DNA of 64,000 bases from Pseudoflavitalea rhizosphaerae (GTDB lineage Bacteria > Bacteroidota > Bacteroidia > Chitinophagales > Chitinophagaceae). The position numbers and the translations under genes were made by a program. The DNA lies in contig NZ_RCSU01000005.1 in the NCBI RefSeq assembly GCF_003991355.1, forward strand, positions 124,001-188,000. Reading direction: 5' to 3'. Shown here piece after piece: positions 8,069 through 16,938 of this stretch. The number at the start of each line of letters is the position of its first letter. Position 1 is the first letter of the stretch. The notes under the pieces were generated by a model. The model was not told the origin of the DNA. It saw only the letters and a list, made by a program, of their open reading frames with translations, and made no database searches.

Positions 8069-10996
8069 ATGAAAAAATTTACACTGTTTTTCTATGGTTG
8101 CGTTATGCTGCTGCTGGCAGGGGCTTATAACGCGAAGGCGCAAACGCCTGTTCAGCAGAACGGGCAATTGCAGGTGATAGGGTTGAAACTTTGCAACCAG
8201 TACGGCAATCCCATCCAGTTGCGTGGTATGAGTACGCATGGCCTGCAATGGTACGGCCTGGGCGATTGTATCACCGATGCATCGCTGGATGCCCTGGCCA
8301 ACGACTGGGAGGCTGATATCCTCCGCATCTCGCTCTATGTGCAGGAAGGTGGCTATGACACCGATCCCGCCGGCTTTACACAGATGGTGAGCACCATCAT
8401 TGATAAGGTGACCGCACGCGGTATGTATGCATTGGTAGACTGGCACCAGCTGACTCCCGGTGATCCCAATGCCAATCTTACCAAGGCTAAGACCTTCTTC
8501 ACGGCCATTGCCAATGCACATAAGAACAAGAACAATATCCTGTATGATATCTGTAACGAGCCCAACAATGTGAGCTGGTCTGCCATCAGGAACTACGCTA
8601 ATGAACTGATCCCCGTGATCCGCGCCATCGATGCCGATGCGCCCATCCTTATCGGCACACATGGCTGGGCTTCTTTTGGTGTTTCTTCCGGCGGTTCGGC
8701 ACAGGACATCCTCAATAACCCAGTGAACCATTCCAATATTATGTACACTTTTCACTTTTATGCGGCCAGTCATGGTACCAGCTATCTCAATGAATTGAGC
8801 TGGGCCGCAGACAGGATGCCGGTGTTTGTAACTGAGTTTGGAACACAGGAAGCATCTGGCGATGGCGGGAACAATTTCACCAGGAGCCAGCAGTATCTCG
8901 ACCTGATGCGCACCAAAAAGATCAGCTGGTGTAACTGGAACTATTCCGATGATAGTCGCAGCGGAGCAGTCTGGACCTCCGGCACCTGTTCCAATGGTCC
9001 CTGGACGGTTGCCCGTCTCAAACCTGCAGGCGCCTGGGTCCGCGAGCGGATCAAATCACCTGCCGATGATTTCCCCGGCGGAGGTAATCCCAATCCTCCC
9101 TGTTTGCCTGTATCAGCCAGTGCAGATGATGGCAATGTACCAGCCAATGTGCTGGACAATGACCTGAACACGAGATGGTCTGCCAGTGGTGACGGTCAGT
9201 GGATCTCTTTCTGCCTGGGCGATACCGTGGCTGTATCCGGTGTGCAGATAGCCTTCTATAACGGTAATGCACGATCATCGCTCTTCGATGTGCAATACAG
9301 TCTCGATGGCAGCAGCTGGCTCAATGCTTCCACGGGATTACAAAGCAGTGGCGCCAGCACGGCGCTGGAAACTTTCAGTTTTACTCCTGTGCAGGCCAAA
9401 TGGGTCCGTATCCTGGGACATGGCAATACTGTGAATGCCTGGAACAGTTACACGGAAGTGAAGCTGCAACAACAACAGGGTAATATCGCTCCAACCGTGA
9501 GCATCACATCGCCAGCCAATAATGCCGGCTTTACTGCGCCCGCATCGGTAGTGATCAATGCCACAGCGGCAGATGCGGATGGTACCGTTACCAAAGTGGA
9601 ATTCTTCAATGGCGCTACCAAACTGGGCGAAGCCACTGCATCTCCCTATTCATATACCTGGAACAGTGTTGCCGCCGGAAATTATGTACTCACAGCAAAA
9701 GCAACTGACAACAGCAATGCAGGCACTACTTCTGCAGCAGTGAATATCAGTGTGGCAGCGCCTCCGTCCTGTGCGCCGGTAACTGCCAGCGCCGACGATG
9801 GAAATGTTCCCGCCAATGTGCTGGACGATGACCTCAATACCCGCTGGTCTGCCAGTGGTGATGGACAATGGATACAGTTTTGTTTGGGCACCGATCCTGT
9901 TTCGGTAACTGGTGTACAGATCGCTTTCTACAACGGTAATGTGCGCTCCTCCACTTTTGATGTGCTGGTGGGGAATGATGGCAATACCTGGACTACCGCA
10001 GCCTCCGGCCTTGTGAGCAGCGGCAGCAGCACGGCGCTGGAAACATTCAGCTTTACACCCGTAAACGGAAAATATGTTCGTATTGTTGGTCATGGTAACA
10101 GTATAAACCTCTGGAACAGTTATACCGAAGTGAAGATACAGACAGGATCAGGTAGTGGCGGCACTTTTACACTCACTCCTGAAGCCGATGCCTACGTACG
10201 GGATGGTACAAACGCAGCAATCACATATGGAACTACAGATCCTACCTTGCTGATCACTAAAGTGGCTCCATCCGGACAGTTGAATAATGCGCGGGAATCC
10301 TATCTGCGCTTCGATCTTTCTTCTGTCAGTGGAAACGTAAGTTCGGCTACGCTTCGTGTTTATGGAAAGGTTGATCTTACTACTGTTCCCAGTGTTCCCA
10401 TTGGTATTTACGCAGTAGCCAATATTACCTGGAGTGAATCGGCACTCACCTGGAATAATAAACCGGCTTCAGGTGCGGGGCTGGATACCAATACGGTCAC
10501 CAATACTGCTTATGGCTATATAGCGTTTGATGTTACCAGTTATGTGCAGGGTGAGCTGGCTGCATCACATAATAAAGTCAGCTTTGCGATGAAGAGCCTT
10601 ACAGCCCACGATCCCCGTGTGTTCTGGAATTCCAAAGAGTTTGGAAGCAACCCGCCGCAACTGGTTGTGCAAACAAGTACCGGTCAACAGGCGGTGGCAG
10701 AGCGACCGCTGGCAGTTGAGCTGGATGCCCATACAGCAGAGCGATTGAAATTTGCCGTATTCCCGAATCCGTTCCGCGGCAACAGCACTATCACATTCCA
10801 TCTCCATAAGGCATCACAGACCAACCTGACAGTATACGATATTACCGGCAGGAGAGTAGCGGTGCTGGTAAACAAGGTGCTGAATGCAGGCAGTCACAGG
10901 GTAATGTTCAGTCCGGAAGCCAATGCGCGCGGTGTATACATCCTTCGCATGGATATAGATGGAAAGACCATTACAAAGAAACTGGTAAGAGAATAA
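8069..10996 (+). CDS. Secreted GH5 endoglucanase (cellulase) with F5/8C, Ig and DNRLRE modules, T9SS substrate
   Basis: The 975-residue product has a signal peptide ending in AKAQ. The GH5 catalytic domain (about 28-330) resembles bacterial endo-beta-1,4-glucanases. The acid/base Glu is E164 in NEPN and the nucleophile is E256 in VTEFG; both are intact. Then follow F5/8C (344-468), an Ig-like domain (471-563), a second F5/8C (566-691), DNRLRE (700-870) and a T9SS sorting domain (893-975). The enzyme probably hydrolyses beta-glucans at the cell surface or outside the cell. The accessory modules are close copies of those in the two preceding genes. A strong terminator follows at 11022. Confidence 0.9.
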   Translation: MKKFTLFFYGCVMLLLAGAYNAKAQTPVQQNGQLQVIGLKLCNQYGNPIQLRGMSTHGLQWYGLGDCITDASLDALANDWEADILRISLYVQEGGYDTDPAGFTQMVSTIIDKVTARGMYALVDWHQLTPGDPNANLTKAKTFFTAIANAHKNKNNILYDICNEPNNVSWSAIRNYANELIPVIRAIDADAPILIGTHGWASFGVSSGGSAQDILNNPVNHSNIMYTFHFYAASHGTSYLNELSWAADRMPVFVTEFGTQEASGDGGNNFTRSQQYLDLMRTKKISWCNWNYSDDSRSGAVWTSGTCSNGPWTVARLKPAGAWVRERIKSPADDFPGGGNPNPPCLPVSASADDGNVPANVLDNDLNTRWSASGDGQWISFCLGDTVAVSGVQIAFYNGNARSSLFDVQYSLDGSSWLNASTGLQSSGASTALETFSFTPVQAKWVRILGHGNTVNAWNSYTEVKLQQQQGNIAPTVSITSPANNAGFTAPASVVINATAADADGTVTKVEFFNGATKLGEATASPYSYTWNSVAAGNYVLTAKATDNSNAGTTSAAVNISVAAPPSCAPVTASADDGNVPANVLDDDLNTRWSASGDGQWIQFCLGTDPVSVTGVQIAFYNGNVRSSTFDVLVGNDGNTWTTAASGLVSSGSSTALETFSFTPVNGKYVRIVGHGNSINLWNSYTEVKIQTGSGSGGTFTLTPEADAYVRDGTNAAITYGTTDPTLLITKVAPSGQLNNARESYLRFDLSSVSGNVSSATLRVYGKVDLTTVPSVPIGIYAVANITWSESALTWNNKPASGAGLDTNTVTNTAYGYIAFDVTSYVQGELAASHNKVSFAMKSLTAHDPRVFWNSKEFGSNPPQLVVQTSTGQQAVAERPLAVELDAHTAERLKFAVFPNPFRGNSTITFHLHKASQTNLTVYDITGRRVAVLVNKVLNAGSHRVMFSPEANARGVYILRMDIDGKTITKKLVRE

Positions 10997-11021
10997 TCCT
11001 ATTGATCTCTAATAAATCATG

Positions 11022-11043
11022 AGGGCCCGGAAGGGCCCTTTTT
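11022..11043 (+). terminator. Rho-independent terminator of the secreted-enzyme genes
   Basis: A perfect 7-bp stem (AGGGCCC 11022-11028 with GGGCCCT 11033-11039) closes a GGAA tetraloop and is followed by a T-run. It lies 25 bp after the GH5 stop codon. Confidence 0.85.
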
Positions 11044-11485
11044 GCTTCTTGTGATCTGTCAATATTCTGCTCCGGATTTCCATTATTCCATTTTTTGCGT
11101 ATATTTATTGAAGCGACAGCCTACACTACTATCCGGCCGGGCTGAGAGCCGGGAATATTACCTCATAAAACTTACAGTGCCTGCCTTTTGATGGAGCAAT
11201 CCCCCTTGCATCCGGGGAGCCATACGGACCCTCAGTTTATCATCTGAAGGCGCTTTGAGAAGCAGTGCTCCCTATGGAGTGCTGCCTGCACCTCTGTTTA
11301 CTGCATCCATTCAAATCCCTCTGCGTAACGCGGGTAAAGTCCCGACTGGCTTTGTATTGCCGCAGCCCGCATGTGTTGCGTGAACCATTTGCTCCTGCAA
11401 ATGCAACAGGGTTCTCCATGTGCTGCCGGTAATGCATAGCCGCCCATCAGCAACAGATCATTTCACATTAACCTGAACAAAAGGA
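11044..11485. other. Gene-free 440-bp stretch, possible long leader of the metzincin gene
   Basis: No open frame here looks like a gene. The stretch holds several short GC-rich inverted repeats (for example around 11130-11150 and 11190-11215) and could be a structured 5' leader or decayed sequence. It contains one CTGAGA, but the other conserved parts of a TPP riboswitch are missing. No known RNA family is recognised. Confidence 0.3.
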
Positions 11486-12283
11486 ATGAAACCTTTTATC
11501 CTTGTTGTATTGCTGTGTGTTTTATGCGGCTATCAACCGAATATCGGGCCTGGCGCAACGTATGATTTTGGCACTTACCTGGAAGCAGATCCGGAATACG
11601 GGCACAGGATCATTATCCGCGCAAATTATTATGTTACTTCCGGCCAGCAGGCAGACAGCATTGCGGCTCAGGCCGGAGTGGATTTCTGGAATAAACTCAG
11701 TGGTAAATTTTTCCTGAAAGTGATGGATAAGAAAATGGACTTCACCGGCGAAAGATATCCTCTTCATTTCGATCTCAAAGTTTTTTCCTGTAATGACCCG
11801 GAGGAAGCATGGAAACAAAACGAGAAAAAAGGAAGACTCGATCCATCCGGAAAATCCGGCGCAGATATCCGAAACGTATTCCTTCTGAAAGATTCCTTCG
11901 AAAATAACCTGAACAATTGCCGGGTTACTGATATTACAAAATCAATCGGGCTTACCTGTGAGGCTTTTCATATCAGGCTCAAAAGAACACACCAGGGAGA
12001 AACACATGTAATTGCCCATGAGATAGGGCATACGCTTGGCCTGGACCATTCAGAACTTGATGGACTGATGCAGGAATTCGACAGAAAGGGGACTGCTGTA
12101 TTTGAATTCGAGATCAGGAAAATACTGGCTTATTCCTACCGGCACAGACTGAACTGGTTCCGTAACAATTTCGAGAAGAGGATCCCCTCAGGTATAGTGC
12201 AGGATGCAATGGGGAGTTTGCCGAAGCACAGTGATTCCTGTATCCTTTTTGTGAATGCTGAATTTGGAATAGCTACCGATTGA
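11486..12283 (+). CDS. Secreted metzincin-type zinc metalloprotease (matrixin-like)
   Basis: The 265-residue product has a hydrophobic N-terminus (signal peptide; a Cys-Gly pair near residue 14 makes a lipoprotein possible but the lipobox is poor). It carries a complete metzincin zinc site: H178-E179-x2-H182-x2-G185-x2-H188, with Met195 placed for a Met-turn. The rest of the sequence gives no subfamily assignment. It resembles short single-domain matrixin-like proteases and probably acts outside the cytoplasm. It stands alone between a terminator and a convergent gene, and its 3' end overlaps that gene by 11 bp. Substrate unknown. Confidence 0.7.
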   Translation: MKPFILVVLLCVLCGYQPNIGPGATYDFGTYLEADPEYGHRIIIRANYYVTSGQQADSIAAQAGVDFWNKLSGKFFLKVMDKKMDFTGERYPLHFDLKVFSCNDPEEAWKQNEKKGRLDPSGKSGADIRNVFLLKDSFENNLNNCRVTDITKSIGLTCEAFHIRLKRTHQGETHVIAHEIGHTLGLDHSELDGLMQEFDRKGTAVFEFEIRKILAYSYRHRLNWFRNNFEKRIPSGIVQDAMGSLPKHSDSCILFVNAEFGIATD

Positions 12284-13511
12284 ACAGGAGTTTTAAGTAG
12301 AAAACCGGACTGGCCAGTTTCTTTCTTACATCCACCTCGTAGAACATGCAGGAAACAAGATCCCTCAGCTGCTTGTTCCTGGTGGCCATCTTCATCAGGA
12401 AATTGAACAACCAGCGGTACCTCACCAGTTTCTGTAAACGGTGGCTCAGGCTCAGTTCCGCGCCCAGCACACGATACACATGATCTGTATAGGATGCCAG
12501 GGCATCTTCGGAAAAATCATTTGCCTGGATAGCATCCCTGGCATGCTCTGCCGCGATCCTGCCGGTATACAATGCATTACCGATCCCTTCACCAGTAAAA
12601 GGATCGATGAGGTATGCCGCATCCCCGGTGAGCAGGTAACGTTCCCCGGCAAGGGGACGGCGTTTACTGCCTAACGGTAGTCCATATCCTTCAATGGGGC
12701 TGATAGCGCTGGCATCTTTAAATCGCTCCTTCAGTACGGGATCTTCCTGAATAGTGGTTTGCAATAATTGCTTGAGATTCACTTTTTTCTTTTTCACTTC
12801 GCTGCTGATCATATCCAGCCCTACATTGGCTTCGCCATTGGGCAGGGGGAAGATCCAGAGATAACCTGGCAGCAGGGGCTTCAGGAAATGCAGTTCGATG
12901 AAATTATCACTGTGCATGCCCGTTACATTCCGGTAATATGCTCTTACGCCTGCGGCATGGTGTGCAGGTTCAATGGTGAAATTGGCTACATGCCTGGTGA
13001 AAGATGAATGGGCCCCATTGGCCACGATCACCAGTTTGGCTTTTATTTGCAATGACCCGCCGGCTTCGGAAAGCAGGTAACCATCGTCCTCCAATTTGTA
13101 TTGATCGATGGATACGCCTTCAATGAAACTGATCTCAGGTCTTCTTTTTATTTCGTCTGCCAAAAACTGATCGAAGTGGATACGCTTGCAAACGAAACCG
13201 ATGGGCGCATCTTCCCCGGGATCGTATTGCGGCTTGTAGGGAACGTCCATGCTTACACCACCGGGAGATACAAATGTGACGCCCCAACTATTGATTTTTT
13301 CGGTATGCTGTTGCAATCTTTCCGCAATGGAAGGATCGATGCGGGTAAGGGCAGTGATCACCTTACCGCTGAGGCCGTCGCCACAGACTTTGTCGCGCGG
13401 GAAAAATGCCTTGTCTACTATCACAGAGTGAATGCCGTATTGTGCCAATTGCAAAGCTGCTGCTGCCCCGGCAGGGCCGGCGCCGATAATACAAACTGTG
13501 GTTTCTGTCAT
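12273..13511 (-). CDS. NAD(P)/FAD-dependent oxidoreductase, geranylgeranyl reductase family
   Basis: The start is taken at the ATG complementary to 13509-13511, because the dinucleotide-binding motif GAGPAG follows it almost at once. A longer frame reaching 13562 adds 17 residues without conservation. The roughly 412-residue protein has the Rossmann GxGxxG site, the DKVCGDG stretch typical of geranylgeranyl-reductase-like flavoproteins, and a C-terminal GDAAYLIDPFTGEGIG flavin motif. Such enzymes reduce isoprenoid double bonds in lipids or quinones, or act as halogenase/hydroxylase relatives; the substrate here is unknown. It converges on the metalloprotease gene and diverges from the beta-helix gene at 13628. 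Confidence 0.8.
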   Translation of the reverse strand: MTETTVCIIGAGPAGAAAALQLAQYGIHSVIVDKAFFPRDKVCGDGLSGKVITALTRIDPSIAERLQQHTEKINSWGVTFVSPGGVSMDVPYKPQYDPGEDAPIGFVCKRIHFDQFLADEIKRRPEISFIEGVSIDQYKLEDDGYLLSEAGGSLQIKAKLVIVANGAHSSFTRHVANFTIEPAHHAAGVRAYYRNVTGMHSDNFIELHFLKPLLPGYLWIFPLPNGEANVGLDMISSEVKKKKVNLKQLLQTTIQEDPVLKERFKDASAISPIEGYGLPLGSKRRPLAGERYLLTGDAAYLIDPFTGEGIGNALYTGRIAAEHARDAIQANDFSEDALASYTDHVYRVLGAELSLSHRLQKLVRYRWLFNFLMKMATRNKQLRDLVSCMFYEVDVRKKLASPVFYLKLLFNR

Positions 13512-13627
13512 CCGTCCGGGTGTAAGAACATTAAAAATATCCACCTCCGGCCGCTTTGCCAAAATAACTTATGGGATTGCCAGCGCCCGGGGGATGAATT
13601 CTTGTAGATTTATAAAAAGCTGCAATC

Positions 13628-15328
13628 ATGAAGAACGAAAATCCTGACCCGATCACTCGCCGGCAATTGCTGGGAAAGATCACTGTTCCTGTTTTATCCC
13701 TGGCAGGTCTTTCTGCCTTCAGCACAAATGCCCTTGCCAATGGAATTGAGCCGGAAACACAGGCTGCATCTCATCTTCCCACGGTATTCCCGGTTTACAA
13801 TGTGCGCGACTATGGCGCTAAAGGCGACGGCAAAACAAATGACAGTGCTGCTTTGCAGGCAGCTATCGATACCTGTCATCAGCAAAACGGCGGCATCGTG
13901 CTGGTGCCGGCAGGGGATTTCATGATCGGTACTGTACAATTAAGATCTTTTGTGACCCTGCACCTGGCGCCCAAAGCGAGATTGATGGGCAGTACATTGA
14001 AAAGCGATTACAAAGCAGGCGAAGGTATCCCTCCGGGTAACGGGAATATGGTATTGCTCTTTGCCGCCAATGCGGAAAGGATCAGTATAGAAGGTCAGGG
14101 ATCCATAGATGGCAGCGGCGCTGCTTTCAACAATGGAAGGGGAGATGGCACTGGTCCGGGTGGAACGCCGGGGAATATGGACCGCCCGCATTTGCTGATC
14201 CTCTACAAATGTAAACATGTGCTGGTGCGTGATGCTTTTCTCACCAACAGTGCTTATCACTGCTTCCGCATTTTGCATTGCAGCAATGTGCAGATCCATG
14301 GCGTACGTATCCATAACCGTGTAAACCGCAACAACGACGGTTTCCATTTCAACGATTCTTCTTACGTGCATATTTCCAACTGCGATGTTGCCTGCCAGGA
14401 CGATGCCTGCGCGCTCTTCGGAAGTAACCAGTTTGTAACGGTCACCAATTGCACTTTCAGTACGCGCTGGTCCATCTTCCGCTTTGGTGGCGGAAAGTCG
14501 CAGAATATCACCGTCACCAATTGCGTGATCATGGAGTCTTATGGTTGTCCTGTGAAGATCAGCACAGGGAGAGGGCAATTAGAGAATTTCATTTTTTCGA
14601 ATATTATCATGCGGAATGTGACAGGGCCTGTCGGGATTGGTTTCAGCGGAACATCCAGGAACAACAACAATAACAATACGGCTGCTTCCGAACCTTCTTT
14701 CGTGCGGAATATCCAGTTCAAAAACATTCAGGCAACTGTGGTGACAGGGCCTGTGGACCATCCCGAGATCCCATTTGTGGTGAAGCCATTTCCAGGGGAA
14801 GTCAATAGTTGCATAACGCTGAATGCGATGAATGATGTGTACCTGGAGAATATCCAGTTCTCGGATATACATATTCGTTATGCAGGAGGCGGAACGGCTG
14901 CACAGGCTGCCAAAAGGGACATACCGGCTGTTGCTTCCGAGTATTTCGGGGTATGGGGAACGGAACCCTATGGCCCTCCGGCCTATGGGCTCTATGCGCG
15001 GAATGTAAAAGGACTAACCCTTAGCAATATACGATTTGAATTCCAGGAAAAGGATCTCAGGCCGGCAGTGGTAATGGATAATGTGCAGGATGCCTGGATC
15101 AGTGGATTACAGGTGATGGCGGATAAAGAAGGAGAGTCTGCATTGCGGTTGATCAATTGCCGGGAGATTTTCCTGAGCGCTCCGCGTTTGCTGAATCCCG
15201 CGAAAGTATTCCTGCAGCTGGAAGGAGAAAAATGTGAAGCGATAACATTGCAGGGAGGGGAGCTACACAAGGCAGACAAAGCCATTGCCTTTACGAGAGG
15301 TGCAGCCAGGCAAGCGCTGCTGACTTAA
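13628..15328 (+). CDS. Tat-exported pectin-lyase-fold protein, GH28-related
   Basis: The 566-residue protein begins with a twin-arginine signal (TRRQLLGK followed by a hydrophobic stretch and an ALA-type cleavage site), so it is exported folded. Residues about 55-130 match the pectate-lyase-3/GH28-related start (VRDYGAKGDGKTND). Repeating beta-helix coils follow. The GH28-like NNDG and QDDA elements are present, but the GHG histidine motif is missing (the equivalent region reads FRFGGGKSQN), so polygalacturonase activity is doubtful. It may be a divergent hydrolase, lyase or epimerase of acidic glycans. A palindromic repeat element follows it. Confidence 0.75.
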   Translation: MKNENPDPITRRQLLGKITVPVLSLAGLSAFSTNALANGIEPETQAASHLPTVFPVYNVRDYGAKGDGKTNDSAALQAAIDTCHQQNGGIVLVPAGDFMIGTVQLRSFVTLHLAPKARLMGSTLKSDYKAGEGIPPGNGNMVLLFAANAERISIEGQGSIDGSGAAFNNGRGDGTGPGGTPGNMDRPHLLILYKCKHVLVRDAFLTNSAYHCFRILHCSNVQIHGVRIHNRVNRNNDGFHFNDSSYVHISNCDVACQDDACALFGSNQFVTVTNCTFSTRWSIFRFGGGKSQNITVTNCVIMESYGCPVKISTGRGQLENFIFSNIIMRNVTGPVGIGFSGTSRNNNNNNTAASEPSFVRNIQFKNIQATVVTGPVDHPEIPFVVKPFPGEVNSCITLNAMNDVYLENIQFSDIHIRYAGGGTAAQAAKRDIPAVASEYFGVWGTEPYGPPAYGLYARNVKGLTLSNIRFEFQEKDLRPAVVMDNVQDAWISGLQVMADKEGESALRLINCREIFLSAPRLLNPAKVFLQLEGEKCEAITLQGGELHKADKAIAFTRGAARQALLT

Positions 15329-15354
15329 GTAACAGGTTGCATTTACTTAGCGGG

Positions 15355-15458
15355 CAGTCGCTCGCCTCTGGCGAGTGACGGTTATTTGTTCGCCTCCGGC
15401 GAACACCGCGTCGCCGGAGGCGACTAAAAAAAAGTCACTCGCCAGAGGCGAGCGACTG
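15355..15458 (+). repeat. Four-hairpin palindromic repeat, copy 1
   Basis: A 104-bp element made of four hairpins (15357-15379, 15388-15404, 15410-15424, 15434-15456). The outer 25 bases at each end (15355-15379 and 15434-15458) are exact reverse complements of each other. The stems share a CGCC/GGCG core. It sits between two convergent genes. Two further copies occur in this window, at 32341 (opposite orientation) and 53011 (same orientation). Confidence 0.9.
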
Positions 15459-15486
15459 TTCCCTGAGTAAATGAGCACAGCTGCGT

Positions 15487-16860
15487 TTACAAATATTGTT
15501 CCACCAGTTTTTTCAGTTCGGGTGTGCTTGGGCGTGGTGCATCCACAGTTACGATCTTTCCTGCTTTATCGAACACCATAAAACGTGGAATACCGGGGAT
15601 CTTGTAATAGCTGATCACGGATTTGCCGGAAGGATCATAGAGCTGAACGCCGTCCAACTCTTCCTCTGCAACAAATTTTTTCCATTTTTCTTTGTCGGCT
15701 TCCTTGTCTGTGCTGATGCTGACGAATACCACATCTTTCCCTTTCATTTCTTCTGTGAGTGTTTTCAGATGGGGGATCTCTGCTTTGCAAGGGCCGCACC
15801 AGGTAGCCCAAACGTCCACCACTACTATCTTTCCTGCAAGTGATTTCAGGCTAACTTTTTTCCCGTTGATATCTTCGAGATCAAAATTATAGCCGGGGGC
15901 GCCCTTCTGGTATTTCACCAGCTTTTCCATGGCTTCTTCTTTCATCGCCAATTGTCTTTCTGTATAAAGGAACTGGCCATATTTGTTGATGTTGGTCAGT
16001 ACTTCTTCGTAAGATCTGCCGGTGACAAGGCGCCTGGCCACGAGGTCGCCTTTTAAAGTATCGTTGGCAACCTGTTCCAAAATGAAGTCGAACATTTTTT
16101 CCCTTTCCGGTTTGGGATCGGATAGTAACATTTTGAATGTAGGGAAGCCGGAGAGGAGGTCCTGTCCTTCGCCCAGTGCATAGATACGTGTTGTGTTCAG
16201 TATGTTCGACTTTGCGACCTGCTGATAGTAAGCAGGGTAATCGGTCCGCTGCGGATGTGCAGACCTGGGTTGCAACAGGAACATCACGGCCATGGATTGC
16301 ATATCGGCATCCACCGTGAAGCGCAGCAATTCGTTGAAAGATTTGTTGGGGCTGTTGATCTTCTTTTTGAAGGCTTCAGCTTTGGGCAGCATGGCTTCCA
16401 GCATGGGAAAGAAACTGCGGTAGGTGCAGGTGTCGGCCAGGCGGCGGTATTGTGAATTGTCGTTGCTCATACTCCTGCTCATGGCGCGGAGAGGTGCGCG
16501 TAAGTTCTCCCATTCCAGCAGGAGCTTGCTTTCTGCTGATGCGTTGCGTAACTGGTAGCCGGAATCCGTTACCAGCAGGTTGAGCTTTGCGCCGGGGGAC
16601 AGGTAAATGCGAACGCCGCCTCGCTGCGCATCATTGCCCAGATAATAAAAACCTGCTTTGGCTGCTGGTAGTTGAAAGGCGAAATTGTTGCCGGCGCTGA
16701 GTTTGGTTTTAGCGAACTCTTCGCGTTCGCCATCTTTCACTTCGTACAGGGATACGGCCACTGCTTTGGTCCTGTTGTAAATGCCTTGTACAATGGCAGG
16801 TGCTTGTTGTGCTGCGGACATAAAGGGAAAAAGCAATGGCAGGACAAAATAATATTTCAT
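15487..16860 (-). CDS. TlpA-type thioredoxin-family lipid- or periplasm-localised disulfide reductase
   Basis: The start is taken at the ATG complementary to 16858-16860, which gives a proper signal peptide ending in SAAQQ; a longer frame to 16926 lacks one. The roughly 457-residue protein has a DUF4369-like N-terminal half and a C-terminal TlpA/AhpC-TSA thioredoxin domain. The redox centre is WCGPC, followed by the family-typical KAEIPHL. Such proteins reduce disulfides in the periplasm. It is the last gene of the SusC/SusD/DUF4843/PKD-like cluster, a common position for this family in Bacteroidota. The palindromic repeat element lies just after its stop codon. Confidence 0.85.
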   Translation of the reverse strand: MKYYFVLPLLFPFMSAAQQAPAIVQGIYNRTKAVAVSLYEVKDGEREEFAKTKLSAGNNFAFQLPAAKAGFYYLGNDAQRGGVRIYLSPGAKLNLLVTDSGYQLRNASAESKLLLEWENLRAPLRAMSRSMSNDNSQYRRLADTCTYRSFFPMLEAMLPKAEAFKKKINSPNKSFNELLRFTVDADMQSMAVMFLLQPRSAHPQRTDYPAYYQQVAKSNILNTTRIYALGEGQDLLSGFPTFKMLLSDPKPEREKMFDFILEQVANDTLKGDLVARRLVTGRSYEEVLTNINKYGQFLYTERQLAMKEEAMEKLVKYQKGAPGYNFDLEDINGKKVSLKSLAGKIVVVDVWATWCGPCKAEIPHLKTLTEEMKGKDVVFVSISTDKEADKEKWKKFVAEEELDGVQLYDPSGKSVISYYKIPGIPRFMVFDKAGKIVTVDAPRPSTPELKKLVEQYL

Positions 16861-16938
16861 CGATGAAAATCTTAAAATGAATGAGGGAAAAGCCGGCCAC
16901 CCGGAAGATGTCCGGGTAACCGGCATTGGGCTTATTGT

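Noticed and set aside
11125-11250. TPP riboswitch
   Set aside because: Only a CTGAGA element is present. The conserved downstream helix-closing parts (GAACCTGAT and the GGAT...GGGA end) are missing, and the downstream gene is a protease.
15355-15458. CRISPR array or insertion sequence in the palindromic element
   Set aside because: There are no regular spacers and no transposase frame; the element is a compact set of hairpins repeated at distant sites.
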